A stretch of 64,000 nucleotides of DNA from Sinohyriopsis cumingii (GCA_028554795.2 CM068839.1:45524940-45588939); one strand, 5' to 3'. Shown: positions 13,901 to 27,960, numbered from the stretch's first letter. Notes: generated from the sequence alone by a model not told the origin. A program made the numbers and translations.

Positions 13901-15388
13901 TAGAAGTATTACTGAGTGGAATGACTGTCGTGATGATTAAAGCTGTAGAAGTATTACTGAGTGGAATGATGGTCGTGATGATGAAAGCTGTAGAAGTATT
14001 ATTGAGTGGAATGACTGTCGTGATGATGAAAGCTGTAGAAGTATTACTGAGTGGAATGACGGTCGTGATGATGAAAGCTGTAGAAGTATTACTGAGTGGA
14101 ATTGCGGTCGTGATGATGAAAGCTGTAGAAGTATTACTGAGTGGAATGACTGTCGTGATGACGAAAGATGTAGAAGTATTACTGAGTGGAATGACGGTCG
14201 TGATGATGAAAGATGTAGAAGTATTACTTAGTGGAATGACGGTCGTGATGATGAAAGCTGTAGAAGTATTATTCAGTGGAATGACTGTCGTGATGATGAA
14301 AGCTGTAGAAGTATTATTGAGTGGAATGATGGTCGTGATGATGAAAGTTGTAGAAGTATTACTGAGTGGAATGATGGTCGTGATGATGAAAGCTGTAGAA
14401 GTATTACTGAGTGGAATGACGGTCATGATGACGAAAGCTGTTGAAGTATTACTGAGTGGAATGACGGTCCTGATGACGAAAGCTGTAGAAGTATTACTGA
14501 GTGGAATGACGGTCGTGATGACGAAAGATGTAGAAGTATTACTGAGTGGAATGACGGTCGTTATGATGAAAGCTGTAGAAGTATTACTGAGTGGAATGAC
14601 GGTCGTGATGATGAAAGCTGTAGAAGTATTACTGAGTGGAATGACGGTCGTGATGATGAAAGCTGTAGAAGTATTACTGAGTGGAATTGCTGTCGTGATG
14701 ATGAAAGCTGTAGAAGTATTACTGAGTGGAATGACTGTCGTGATGACGAAAGATGTAGAAGTATTACTGAGTGGAATGACTGTCGTGATGACGAAAGGTG
14801 TAGAAGTATTACTGAGTGGAATGACTGTCGTGATGACGAAAGATGTAGAAGTATTACTGAGTGGAATGATGGTCGTGATGATGAAAGATGTAGAAGTATT
14901 ACTGAGTGGAATGACTGTCGTGATGACGAAAGCTGTAGAAGTATTACTGAGTGGAATGACTGTCGTGATGACGAAAGATGTAGAAGTATTACTGAGTGGA
15001 ATGATGGTCGTGATGATAAAAGATGTAGAAGTATTATTGAGTGGAATGACACTCGTGATGACGAAAGATGTAGAAGTATTACTGAGTGGAATGACGATCG
15101 TGATGATGAAAGCTGTAGAAGTATTACTGAGTGGAATGACGGTCGTGATGACGACAGATGTAGTAGTATTACTGAGTGGAATGACAGTCGTGATGATAAA
15201 AGCTGTAGAAGTATTACTGAGTGGAATGACGGTCGTGATGATGAAAGCTGTAGAAGTATTACTGAGTGGAATGACGGTCCTGATGACGAAAGATTTAGAA
15301 GTATTACTGAGTGGAATGACGGTCGTGATGATGAAAGCTGTAGAAGTATTACTGAGTGGAATGATGGTCGTGATGATGAAAGCTGTAT
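4966..15388. repeat. 45-bp satellite, about 230 units (10.4 kb)
   Basis: The unit contains GATGATGAAAGCTGTAGAAG then TATTACTGAGTGGAATGACG. The left edge (4966 to about 5700) is irregular and diverged, the core is highly uniform, and the right edge is abrupt. Because 45 is a multiple of three, several frames on both strands stay open for over 1,000 codons, giving 15-residue protein repeats. Differences between units change amino acids freely (for example AFIITT to SFVITT), so there is no sign of selection for protein. A block of about 3.3 kb is duplicated internally, and a phase break caused by an apparent 26-bp deletion lies near 9190. Confidence 0.97.
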
Positions 15389-15765
15389 TAATGAGTATTC
15401 ATTAATTTTCATTCTACCAAACTGATGAACAGTGCGTATTCATTAGTTTTCATTGTACATATTTGATGTACAGTGAGTATTCATTAGTTTTAACTGATCA
15501 AATTGATGTACAAAGGGCATTCATTAATTGTCATTGTACACATTGATGTACATTTAGTATTCATTATTTTCATTGTATAAATTGATGCACAGTTAGTATT
15601 CATTAGTTTGTATTGTACACATTGATGTACAGTTAGTATTTATTAGTTTTCTTTGTACACATTTATGTACAGTGAGTTTTTGTTTTCATTGCACAATTTT
15701 ATATACAGTGAGTATATAAAAAAATTCATTGGTACAAATTGATGTACATTGAGTACGAAGACAAC
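15385..15765. repeat. ~43-45-bp tandem array
   Basis: About eight diverged units with GTATTCATTAGTTTTCATTG and TTGATGTACAGT. It follows the 45-bp satellite without a gap but has an unrelated unit sequence. Confidence 0.85.
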
Positions 15766-15825
15766 TGGGTACAATGATTATATTAGCTGGGAAATCTTTA
15801 GACTTACGAGAAATTTAAACAGCTC

Positions 15826-16085
15826 GTAGATGTACGTTTGATTACAACCAATGGAATAAGGTGGATTCTAATGTACGTTTGATTACAACCAATGGAAGAA
15901 GGTAGATTCACATATACGTTTGATTACAACCAATGGAAGAAGGTAGATTCACATATACGTTTGATTACAACCAATGGAAGAAGGTAGATTCACATATACG
16001 TTTGATTACAACCAATGGAAGAAGGTCGATTCACATATACGTTTGATTACAACCAATGGAAGAAGGTAGATTATAATGTAAGTTA
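15826..16085. repeat. 41-bp tandem array
   Basis: Six units containing ACGTTTGATTACAACCAATG and GAAGAAGGTAGATTCACAT; the middle units are nearly identical. Confidence 0.9.
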
Positions 16086-16144
16086 GATTACAAACATTGG
16101 AGGAATAGAATTGTCAAGGATGTTAGATTGCAAACAGTTGAGTA

Positions 16145-16610
16145 AGAGCTGATTATAATGGAATTATAACGAATATTGGAATAAGGACAAACATGTTTAT
16201 AATGGAATGATAATAAATATGGGAATAAGGACAAAAACGTTTATAATGGCGTTATAACAAATATGGGAATGGGAAAAAAATGTTTATAATGGAATTATAA
16301 CAAATATGTCAATAAGGACAAAAATGTTATAATGAAGTTATAACAAATATGGGAATAGGGACGAAAATGTTATAATGGAATTACAACAAATATGTCAATA
16401 AGGACAAAAATGTTTATTATGAAGTTATAACAAATATGGGAATAGGGACAAAAATGTTATAATGGAATTATAACAAATATGTCAATAAGGACAAAAATGT
16501 TTAATTGTAATTGTAACAAATATGGGAATAAGGACAGAAATGTTATAATGGAATTACAACGAATATGGGAAAAATGACACACTTGTTTATAATGAAGTTA
16601 TAACGAGATA
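16145..16610. repeat. ~43-bp tandem array
   Basis: About ten units with AATGGAATTATAACAAATAT and GGGAATAAGGACAAAAATGT. Confidence 0.9.
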
Positions 16611-16977
16611 ACATTTTCTTTTAACCATCTATGTCATACAGTTATGTGATTTACTAAACGCACGTGTCTGATCACAATATCGATAGAGTCAACCTTCCAT
16701 AATGAGAGATTAGTTCTAAATAAATGTCAATGTTTGGTTATTTCCAAGCCAATGAAGCATGATACAATTAATTCTGAGTCACCTGGGGTAATTTAACTAC
16801 CAAACTCTAAATACGAACATTTGTGACATTGACCAAATGTTAAGCTAAATTTTCCTTTCATCTGTACGTGTAAATCACACGTGAATGTACATGTCGCACG
16901 TGGCACGTTCGTCTTTTGGGAGATCTAAACAGGAGAATCATGACGCGTTACATAGAGCTAAGTGAGTGTGTTTTGTG

Positions 16978-17272
16978 CAGCTTTAATAATTTGAGTCATA
17001 TCGCTAGATGCATGCAATATGGCTGTTTATAGTCATGTATATAATTGGGACATGATGCTACAGACATGCAGCATCACGTCCCACCCGGTCACATTATTCT
17101 GACACCAGGCCGACCAGTCCTAATACTAGCCTCTTAATGCTGAGCGCCAGGCAAGGCAGCTGCTAGTACCATTTTTTAAAAGTCTTTGGTATAACTCGGC
17201 CTAGGTTCGATCCCGCGACCTCCCACATCCGATGCGTTCGGCGTAACCACTTAGGCCACTGAAGTGGTCTAG
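16978..17272 (-). mobile_element. SINE family A, copy 2 (near full length)
   Basis: On the minus strand a tRNA-like head begins near 17272, with an A-box-like TGGCCTAAGTGG and a slightly altered B box (GGGATCGAACC). The shared central domain with GACTGGTCGGCCTGGTGTCA and a tail ending near 16978 follow. These RNA polymerase III promoter boxes identify a tRNA-derived SINE. It is diverged from the copy at 18.3 kb, so probably older. Confidence 0.85.
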
Positions 17273-17334
17273 TGCAAAGTGCATAAAGATTTTATTATAT
17301 TTTGCCTCCTCTGGGCGAACAAGTGATTACCCCC

Positions 17335-17405
17335 CTCTCTCTGTCTGTCTGTCTGTCTCTCTGTCTGTCTGTCTGTATCTCTATATGTCTGTCTGTCTCT
17401 CTCTC
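17335..17405. repeat. (CTGT)n/(CT)n microsatellite
   Basis: Imperfect CTGT and CT repeats. Confidence 0.85.
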
Positions 17406-17494
17406 TAAATTAGGACACCGTTACGTAGTCGCTCTCTTTTTTAATTTTAATTAAGGCATTACAATGGATATTGCATAGTCTTTCCCATTCATCT

Positions 17495-17865
17495 ATAGTG
17501 TGCGATGGCCGACAGTGGCCTATGGTCTGCGATGACGATGGCCGATAGCGGTCTATTGTCTGCGATGTCCGATAATTATCTATTGTCTGCAATTGTTGAT
17601 TACGGCCTATTAGCCGATAGGGGGTCAGTGGTCCTCGATGGCTGACAGCGGAATATGGTTTGCGATAGCCGATAGCGGTCAGTTGTCCTCAAAGGCTGAT
17701 AGCGTCTTATGGTTTGCTATAGCCGATAGCTGTCTATTGTCTGCAATAGCTGATAGCGGCCTATTAGTCGATAGCGGTCAGTTGTCTTCAATGGCTGATA
17801 GCGTATTACGGCTTGTTATAGCCAATAGCTGTCTATTGTCTGCAATTGCTGATAGCTGTCGATAG
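17495..17865. repeat. ~27-30-bp degenerate tandem array
   Basis: Units of the form GCCGATAGCGGTCTATTGTC followed by TGCGATG or similar, with variable spacing. Confidence 0.8.
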
Positions 17866-18102
17866 ATAAACAATGTAAAGAAACTAAAACTTGTACATCT
17901 ACATATTTTTCTAAAATGTGTTAGTGACGGTCGATACCTACAAAGCAAAAGAAATTTATGCATGCACACATTTTAGCTCAACGTGTCCAAGCAATTTGAA
18001 GATATCGGCAATTTGTTTGTAAGAACACATTATAATGAAAGCGGGCATGTCGCTTGTATCAATACCATTTAGAAAATCAGCACAGTTTGGAACAAAGATG
18101 AA

Positions 18103-18104
<2 letters not shown>

Positions 18105-18145
<41 letters not shown>
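18105..18145. repeat. (CT)n microsatellite
   Basis: Pure CT dinucleotide tract. Confidence 0.9.
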
Positions 18146-18148
<3 letters not shown>

Positions 18149-18312
18149 GCTCTTATGTTGTATACCACGGAATTTTCTTTGGGCTACCACTTGTAAAATA
18201 TCTTTATTTAACCATATATAAAAGAAATGCTAATTGTGCATGCTATGAACTTGAGTCCTGCACTTCACGTGTTAAAATATGCATGTGTATAGAATTTATA
18301 TTTCAAATAAGG

Positions 18313-18643
18313 CACCGCTCCGGTGGCCTAGTGGTTAGAGAGTCCGCCTCGGATGCGGGGATCGTGGGTTCGATCCCCGGCCGAGTCACATCAAAGACTT
18401 ACAAAATGGTAATAGCAGCTGCCTCGCTTGGCGCTCAGCATTAAGATGTTAGTGTTAAGACTGGTCGGCCTGGTGTCAGGATAATGTGACTGGGTGGGAC
18501 ATCATGCTACATGTCTGCGGCATGATGCCCCAGTGCTAGACATCACTATAAACTGCCACACTGCAGACATTGTAGCGATATGACTGAAAAATTGTTAAAG
18601 GTAGGTTAAAATCAAAATCACACACACACACACACACACACAT
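18313..18643 (+). mobile_element. SINE family A, copy 3 (best preserved, full length)
   Basis: The tRNA-like head has an A box (TGGCCTAGTGG, 18324-18334) and a B box (GGTTCGATCCC, 18367-18377). A linker with AGCAGCTGCCTCGCTTGGCG, the central domain (GGTCGGCCTGGTGTCAGGAT), the GGCATGATGCCCCAGTG block and a tail ATGACTGAAAAATTGTTAAA running into (CA)n follow. Similar tRNA-headed SINEs with this central domain are known to me from bivalves and gastropods. A near-perfect 28-bp direct repeat flanks it (18281-18308 and 18668-18695, two mismatches), possibly a target-site duplication. Confidence 0.9.
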
Positions 18644-18734
18644 ATTTTAAAAAGCTATTACGTATGTGCATGTGTGTAAAATTTATATTTCAAATGACTA
18701 TTCCGCATGATGACCACGTTTAAAATCTAAATAG

Positions 18735-19790
18735 TTTGGGATATGCCTGAAACAGGTAATGTGATATTAAATATGTCTGAAAGAGAAAATGGAATGTTAA
18801 ATAGTTTGGGATATTCCTGACACATGAAATTGATTATTAAATACTTTGGGATATGCATGAAAGCGGAAAAGGAATATTAAATAGTTTGGGATGTGCCTGA
18901 AAGATAAAATGGAATATTAAATAGTTTGGGATGTTACTGAGCGAGAAAATGGAATATTAAATCGTTTTGGATATGCCTGAAAAACAAAATGGAATATTAA
19001 ATAGTTTGGGATATGCTTGAAAGAGGAAATGGACTATTAAATAGTTTGGGATATGCCTGAAAGAGAAAATGGAATATTAAATAGTTGGAATATACCTGAA
19101 AGAGGAAGTGGAATATTAAATAGTTTGGGATATGCCTGAAAGAGGAAACGGACTATTAAGTAGTTGGGATATACCTGAAAGAGGAAATGGAATATTAAAT
19201 AGCTGGGATATATCTGAAAGATAAAATGGAATATTAAATAGTCTGGGATGTGCTTGAAAGATAAAATGGAATATTAAATCGTTTGGGATATACTTGAAAG
19301 ATAAAATGGACTATTAAACAGTTTGGGATGTGCCTCAAAGAGGAAATTGACTATTAAATAGTTGGGATATGCTTGAAAGAGGAAATGGACTATTAAATAG
19401 TTTGGGATATGCCTGAAAGAGAAAATGGAATATTAAATAGTTGGGATATACCTGAAAGAGGAAGTGGAATATTAAATAGTTTGGGATATGCCTGAAAGAG
19501 GAAACGGACTATTAAGTAGTTGGGATATACCTGAAAGAGGAAATGGAATCTTAAATAGCTGGGATATATCTGAAAGATAAAATGGAATATTAAATAGTCT
19601 GGGATGTGCCTGAAAGATAAAATGGAATATTAGATCGTTTGGGATATACCTGAAAGATAAAATGGACTATTAAACAGTTTGGGATGTGCCTCAAAGAGGA
19701 AATTGACTATTAAATAGTTGGGATATGCTTGAAAGAGGAAATGGACTATTAAATCGTTTGGGATATGACTGAAAGAGAAAATGGAATATC
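18735..19790. repeat. 40-bp tandem array
   Basis: About 26 units with GGAATATTAAATAGTTTGGG and ATATGCCTGAAAGAG. A block of about 360 bp (nine units) is duplicated (around 19020-19360 and 19380-19720). It joins the following 33-bp satellite directly. Confidence 0.92.
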
Positions 19791-22700
19791 GATATAGACG
19801 CTAAATGAAAATATATGGCTATCGATACAGACACTACATACCGATATAAAGCTATCGATAAAGACACTACTTGACAATATCTGGTGATCGATACAGACAC
19901 AACATGACTATCTGCCTATCGATACAGGCACTCCATGACCATGTCTGTCTATTGAAACAGACACTACATGAAGTTATCTGGCTATCGATATAGACACTAT
20001 ATGACAATATCTGGCTATCGAAACAGGAAATACATAACAATATCTGGCTATCGATATAGTCACTACATGGCAATATCTTGATATCGATACAGACGCTAAA
20101 GGAAAATATATTTCTATCGATAAAGACACTACATTACAATATCTTTATATCGATACAGACACTACATTACAATATCTTGCTATCGATACAGTCACTACAT
20201 TACAATATCTTGCTATCGATAAAGACACTACATGACATTCTCTGGTAAACGATAAAGACACTAAAAGAAAATATATGGCTAACGATAAAGACACTACATA
20301 ACATTATCTGGTAAATAATACAGACACAAAAGAAAATATATGGCTAACGATATAAAAACTACATGACAATATATGGCTATCGATACATACGCAAAAGGAA
20401 AATATCTGGCTATCGATACAGATGCTAAAGGAAAATATATGGCTATCGAGACAAACACTACATGACAATATCTGGATATCGATACAAACGATAAAGGAAA
20501 ATATCTGGCAATCGAAACAGGCGCAACATAACACTATCTGGCTATCGATACATACGCTAAAGGAAAATATCTGACAATCGAAACAGACATCACATGACAA
20601 TATTTGGCTATCGATTTAGGCGCTAAAGGAAAATATCTGGCAATCGACACAGACACTACATAACACTATCTGGCTATCGATACAGACGCTAAAGGAAAAT
20701 ATCTGGCAATCGAAACAGACATCGCATGACAATATTTGGCTATCGATACAGGCGCTAAAGGAAAATATCTGGCAATCGATACAGACACTACATAACACTA
20801 TCTGGCTATCGATACAGACGCTAAAAAAATATCTGGCAATCGAAACAGACATCACATGACAATATTTGGTTATCGATACAGGAGCTAAAGGAAAATATCT
20901 GGCAATCGATACAGACACTACATAACAATATCTGACTATCGATACAGATGCTAAACGAAAATATGTGGCTATCGATACAAACACTACATAACAATTTCTG
21001 GCTATCGAAAAAGAATATACATCACAATATCTGGGTATCTATGAAGACACTACATGGCAATACCTGGCTATCGAAACAGACACTACATGACAATGGCTGG
21101 CCATCAATACAGAAACAACATGACAATATCTGGCTATCGATACAGCAACTATATGGCAATACCTGGCTACCGATACAGACGGTAAATGAAAATATTTGGC
21201 TATCGATACAGACACTACATTACACTATCTGGTTATATATACAGACAATACATGACAATATATTGTTATCGAAACAGACACTACATAACAATATCTGGCT
21301 ATCGATAAAGACGCTCAATGAAATATTTATGGCTATCGATACAGACACTACATGACACTATCTGGTTATTGATACAGACACTACATGACAATATCTGGCT
21401 ATCGATACAGACACAAGATGACAATATCTGGCTATGGATACAGACACTACATAACAATATATGGCTATCGATACAGACGCTAAAGTAAAATATCTGGCTA
21501 TCGATACAAACACTACATGAAAACATCTGGCTATCGATACAGACGCTAAATGAAAATATCAGGCTATCGATACAGACACAACATGACAATATCTGGCTAT
21601 CGATACAGATGCTAAAGGAAAGTATCTGGCAATAGACACAGACACTACATGATACTATATGGCTATCGATACAAATGCTAAATGAAAATATATGGATATC
21701 GATACAACATTACATTACAATATATGGTTATCGAAACATACAATACATGACAATCTCTGGCAATCAATACAGACACTAAATGACAATACCCGGCTATAGA
21801 AACAGACAGATGATAACATAACCTGACTATCGAAACAAATGCTACATGACAATATCTTGCTATCGATACAGCCGCTAAAAGAAAATATATGGTTATCGAT
21901 GCAAACAGTACATGACAATATCTGGCTATCGAAATAGACAATACATGACAATATCTTGCTATCGATACAGATACCAAATGGCAATACCTGGCTATCCAAA
22001 CAGACACTATATGACAATATCTTGCTATCGATACAGACACCAAATGACAATACCTGGCTATCCAAACAGACACTATATGACAATATCTGGCTATCGATAC
22101 AGACACCAAATGGCAATTATCGGGCTATCGATACAGACACTACCTGACAATATCTGGCTATCCTGACAGACACTACATGACAATATCTGGCTATCAATAC
22201 AGATGCTAAGTGAAAATATATAGCTATCGATAAAAACACTACATGACAATATCAGGATATCGAAAAAGACAATACATGGCAATACCTGGCTATCGAAACA
22301 GACATTACATGACAATATCTGGCTATCGATACAGACACTACATGACATTATCTGGCTATCGATACAGACGCTATAGGAAAATATCAGGCTATGGATACAG
22401 ACACGACATGACAAGATCTGGCTATCTAAAAAGACAATACATGACAATATCTGGCTATTGATACAGACACTACATGGCAATTCCTGGCTATCCAAACAGA
22501 CACTACATGACAATATCTGGCTATCGATACAGACGCTAAAAGAAACTATCTGGCTATCGATACAGACACTACATGACGATATCTGGCTATCGATACAGGC
22601 ACTACATGGCAAAACCTGGTTATCGAAACAGACACTACATGACAATATATGGCTATCCATGCACACACTACATGACAATATCTGGCTATCGATACAGAAA

Positions 22701-24510
22701 CAACATGACACTATATGGCTATTGATACAGACACTACATAACAATATCGGGCTATCGAAACAGAAAATGCATGACAATATCTGGCTATCGATACAGACAC
22801 CAAATGGCAATACCTGGCTATCCAAACAGACACTATATGACAATATCTGGCTATCGATACAGACACCAAATGGCAATTATCGGGCTATCGATACAGACAC
22901 TACCTGACAATATCTGGCTATCCTGACAGACACTACATGACAATATCTGGCTATCAATACAGATGCTAAGTGAAAATATATAGCTATCGATATAAACACT
23001 ACATGACAATATCAGGATATCGAAAAAGACAATACATGGCAATACCTGGCTATCGAAACAGACATTACATGACAATATCTGGCTATCGATACAGACACTA
23101 CATGACATTATCTGGCTATCGATACAGACGCTATAGGAAAATATCAGGCTATGCCTACAGACACGACATGACAAGATCTGGCTATCTAAAAAGACAATAC
23201 ATGACAATATCTGGCTATTGATACAGACACTACATGGCAATTCCTGGCTATCCAAACAGACACTACATGACAATATCTGGCTATCGATACAGACGCTAAA
23301 AGAAACTATCTGGCTATCGATACAGACACTACATGACGATATCTGGCTATCGATACAGGCACTACATGGCAAAACCTGGTTATCGAAACAGACACTACAT
23401 GACAATATATGGCTATCCATGCACACACTACATGACAATATCTGGCTATCGATACAGAAACAACATGACACTATATGGCTATTGATACAGACACTACATA
23501 ACAATATCGGGCTATCGAAACAGAAAATGCATGACAATATCTGGCTATCGATACAGACACTAAATGGCAATACCTGGCTATCCAAACAGACACTACATGA
23601 CCATATTTGGATATCATTACATAAACTACATGGCAATACCTAGCTATCGAATAGACACTACATGACAATATCTGGCTATCAAAACAGACACAACATGACA
23701 ATATCTGGCTATCGATACAGATACTACATGACAATATCTGGCTATCGAAATAGACACTACATGACAATATCTGGCTATCGAAATAGACACTACATGACAA
23801 TATCTGGCTATCGAAATAGACACTACATGACAATATCTGTTTATCGATGCAAGCACTACATGGCAATATCTGGCTATAGAAACAGAAAATATATGACAAT
23901 ATATGGCCATCGATATAGACACTACATGGCAATACCTGGCTATCGAAATAGACACTACATGACAATATCTGGCTATCGAAATAGACACTACATGACAATA
24001 TCTGTTTATCGATGCAAGCACTACATGGCAATATCTGGCTATAGAAACAGAAAATATATGACAATATATGGCCATCGATATAGACACTACATGGCAATAC
24101 CTAGCTATCGAATAGGCACTATATGACAATATATGGATATCGATACAGATTCTATATGACAAAATATGGCTATTGAAACAGGAACTACTTGACAAAATCT
24201 GGCTATCGATACAGACGCTAAAGGAAGTTATCTGGATATCGATACAGACACAATATGACAATATCTGGCTATCGATACAGACACTACATGGCAATACCTA
24301 GCTATCGAAACAGACACTACATGACAATATCTGGCTATCGAAACGGAGGCTACATGATAATACCTGGCTATTGATACAGACACTACATGACAATATCTGG
24401 CTATCGAAACAGAAAATACACGACAATATCTTGCTCTCGACACACGCACACTACATGACAATACCTAGCTGTCGAAACAGACGCTAAATTAAAATATATG
24501 GCTGTCTAAT
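19786..24510. repeat. 33-bp satellite, about 140 units (4.7 kb)
   Basis: The unit holds ACAATATCTGGCTATCGATA then CAGACACTACATG. The period is 11 codons, so long open frames occur on both strands, including an artificial Cys-rich reading. Higher-order structure is present: a four-unit (132 bp) repeat around 20.5-20.9 kb, a nearly identical 760-bp duplication (about 22035-22795 and 22795-23555), and a local duplication at 23.8-24.1 kb. Confidence 0.96.
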
Positions 24511-24869
24511 TTATTAACATTTAGGTCAATGTAGGTTGAATGTATCACACGAGTTGCGGTTATTTCTTAGGTGCGTATTTTCTTTTCTTTTTTCTTTTTT
24601 TTATTTTTCTTCTAACATGGAACGGTGTTAAATTTTCTTGGACATCTTTGGCATTTACTTATTTTATTTCTTTTTATTTAAAATATTTGTTTGATATCAT
24701 GTGTACAAAAACATCAAATGGCTGTTTCAAATAAATTATCATGTACGTACCAAATACACTAAAAAGAAACAGTATTTTTTATTTTAAAAATGTACATCAA
24801 CTGTATAGATTAGGACAAGCGTGTTTTTGTTATAAAATCAACTGTTTCAAACCTATGTTATGATGACAA

Positions 24870-25035
24870 TAACACTAAAGATGTGTTCTCACAGTAATAA
24901 CTCTAAAATTATGTTGTCACAGTAATAACTCTAAAATTATGTTGTCACAGTAATAACTCTAAAATTATGGTGTCACAGTAATAACTCTAAAATTATGATG
25001 TCACAGTAATAACTCTAAAGTTATGTTTCCACGTT
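24870..25035. repeat. 28-bp tandem array
   Basis: Five to six units of CACAGTAATAACTCTAAAAT followed by TATGTTGT. Confidence 0.9.
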
Positions 25036-25404
25036 TCTCATTAAACAGACACAGTATTAGAGCACTTATTCTAATTTAAACTAATTATCCTGATTTGAAA
25101 AAAGTAATGCAAAAAAAGTAATGCAAATGTACAGTAAACATAATAAAGCTATTTTAAGTTTATGTTGAACACGTGGTTTTAAGACCTGTTTTAAATTAAG
25201 TTAATTTCAATAAAAGTATAAATGTAAGTCAAATCTAAAACTGCATGACTTCCTGACCGTAAACTTGGCCTCGTGACTGTAAATATGCTTCCATGACTAA
25301 CGGTAAATGTGTCCACCATGACTGTAGATGTGTTTCCATGTGATATTATATTTGAAACTCATCTAGTGTTTTATATCGAGAGCATGGTATATTTAAGTAT
25401 CATA

Positions 25405-25670
25405 TGTAATATTACACACTTCCAGAAATAATGATTATACATGGCATAAATATTAATATTACACCCTTCCAGAAATAGTGATTATGCATTTGAAATGGCA
25501 TGTATATTATTATTACACCCTTCCAGAAATAGTAATTATACATTTGAAATGGCATATATATATATATATATATATATTAATATTACACCCTTCCAGAAAT
25601 AGTGATCATTCATTCGGAATGGTCTATATATTAATATTACATCTTTTCAGAAATAGTAATTAACCATTTG

Positions 25671-25748
<78 letters not shown>

Positions 25749-25760
25749 TAAACCCCATTT
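25405..25760. repeat. ~70-bp repeats broken by (TA)n tracts
   Basis: About five copies of a block with ATTACACCCTTCCAGAAATA and CATTTGAAATGGCAT. TA tracts interrupt them, the longest at about 25677-25743. Confidence 0.8.
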
Positions 25761-26324
25761 CAGAAATAATAAATTATACTTTTGAAGTATATAAAGAGAA
25801 TGATGGAAAACACTGGTTATGGATTACATCAGACTGCGAGACAAAAGTAATAGAAATGTAAGCACCCGTAACCAAACTACTTGAGACCAATATGTTATTC
25901 TGAATAAAGATGGCGTTTTAATGTAAACAAACATATTCTGTTTATGCTTTTTAAAAACCAAAACTATAAATATTGCTTGTCGATATGGATTCTGAGGTTA
26001 TCGAAAAGCATGCATTATTTATCACTTATACAATTCATTGCATTGACTGTGGAAATTAAGAACTTGAATTGTCATTTTCATAAAACTGCACTTAAAGGCG
26101 AATGGATGCATAGTAACTGAAAATTATGTATTTTGGGGGGGTAAAGGCTAAATGTATTTAAGAGTATTTGTATTATGCAATTTCTCTAACTGTAAGAATC
26201 TGAAATATGATCAGAAATTGTTTAGTTCAATACGCAATAAATGTGCTTTCTAGAGTTGAAAAGGAGAAATATTAATTACAAAATGTTTAGGTTTATAAAT
26301 CACACATATATCCTCCTCCTGCAT

Positions 26325-27960
26325 TCACACATATCATGATATATTTAGTTGCTCTTCCAATCATGTTATATTTAGCTACTATTCCAATCATGATATATTT
26401 AGCTACTCTTCCTATCATGATATATTTAGCTACTTTTTTAATCATGATATATTTAGCTACTCTTCCAATCATTATATATTTAGTTAATCTTTCAATCATG
26501 ATATAATTAGCTACTTTTTTAATCATGATATATTTAGCTACTCTTCCGATCATGATATAGTTAGCTACTCTTCCAATCATTATATATTTAGCTACTCTTC
26601 GAATCATTATATATTTAGCTAATCTTTCAAGCATGATATAATTAGTTACTTTCTTAATCATGATATATTTAGCTACTCTTCCGATAATGATGTATTTAGC
26701 TACTCTTCCAATCATGATATATGTAGCTACTATTCCAATCATGATATATTTAGCCACTCTTCCAGTCATGGTATGTTTAGCTACACTTCCAATCATGATA
26801 TATTTAGCTACTTTTCCAATCATTATATATTTAGTCATTGTTCCCATCATAATATATTTAGTTACTCTTTCAGTCATGATGTATTTAGCTACTCTTCCAA
26901 TCATTATATATTTAGCTACTCTTTCAATCATGATATAATTAGTTATTGTTCCAATAATGATATGTTTAGCTATTCTTCCAGTCATGGTATATTTAGCTGG
27001 TCTTTCAATCATTATATATGTTTAGCTACTCTTCCAATCATGATATATTTAGCTACTTTTCCAATCATTATATATTTAGTTATTGTTCCCATCATGATAT
27101 ATTTAGTTACTCTTTCAGTCATGATGTATTTAGCTACTCTTCCAATCATGATATATTTAGCTACTCTTTCAATCATGATATAATTAGTTATTGTTCCAGT
27201 GATGATATATTTAGCTACTCTTTCAATCATGATATAATTAGTTATTGTTCCAGTGATGATATATTTAGCTACTCTTCCAATCATGATATATTTAGCTACT
27301 CTTTCAATCATGATATAATTAGTTATTGTTCCAATAATGATATATTTAGCTACTCTTCCAATCTTGATATAATTAGTTATTGTTCCAATAATGATATCTT
27401 TAGCTATTCTTCCAGTCATGGTATATTTAGCTAGTCTTTTAATTATTATACATGTTTAGCTACTCATCCAGTCATGATATATTGAGCTACTTTTCCAATC
27501 ATTACATATTTAGTTATTGTTCCCATCATGATATACTTAGTTACTCTTCCAGTCATGATATATTTATATAGGTTACTTTTCCAGACATGATATATTTAGG
27601 TCCTCTTTCATTCATGACATATTTAGTTACTCTTCCAATCTCAATATATTTATTTACTCTTTCAAACATGATATATGTGACAACTCCTCCAATCATTATA
27701 TATTTAGCTACTCTTTCAGTTGTGATATATTTAGCTACTCTTCTAATCATGATATATTTAGCTATTCTTTCAATCAGGATATATTTAGCTAGTCTTCTAA
27801 TCAATAATATATTTAGTTACTCTTCCGGTCATGATATATTTAATCTTCCAGTCATGATATATTTAAATAAGTTACTCTTCCGGTCATGAAATATTCAGTT
27901 ACTGTTCCAGTCATGATATATGTAGTTACTCGTCCAATCATGGTATATTTAGTTACTCTT
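26325..27960. repeat. 27-bp tandem array, about 60 units
   Basis: The unit is ATGATATATTTAGCTACT plus CTTCCAATC. It is divisible by three, so spurious open frames appear on both strands. Blocks of several units recur, for example around 26800-26960 and 27040-27190. Confidence 0.93.

Noticed and set aside
18313-18390. Possible functional tRNA gene
   Set aside because: A and B boxes are present, but the segment continues into the SINE body, so it is the SINE head.
20304-24294. Cys-rich 11-residue repeat proteins on the minus strand
   Set aside because: Produced by the 33-bp satellite. The opposite strand and other frames are equally open, and there is no start context or signal peptide pattern.
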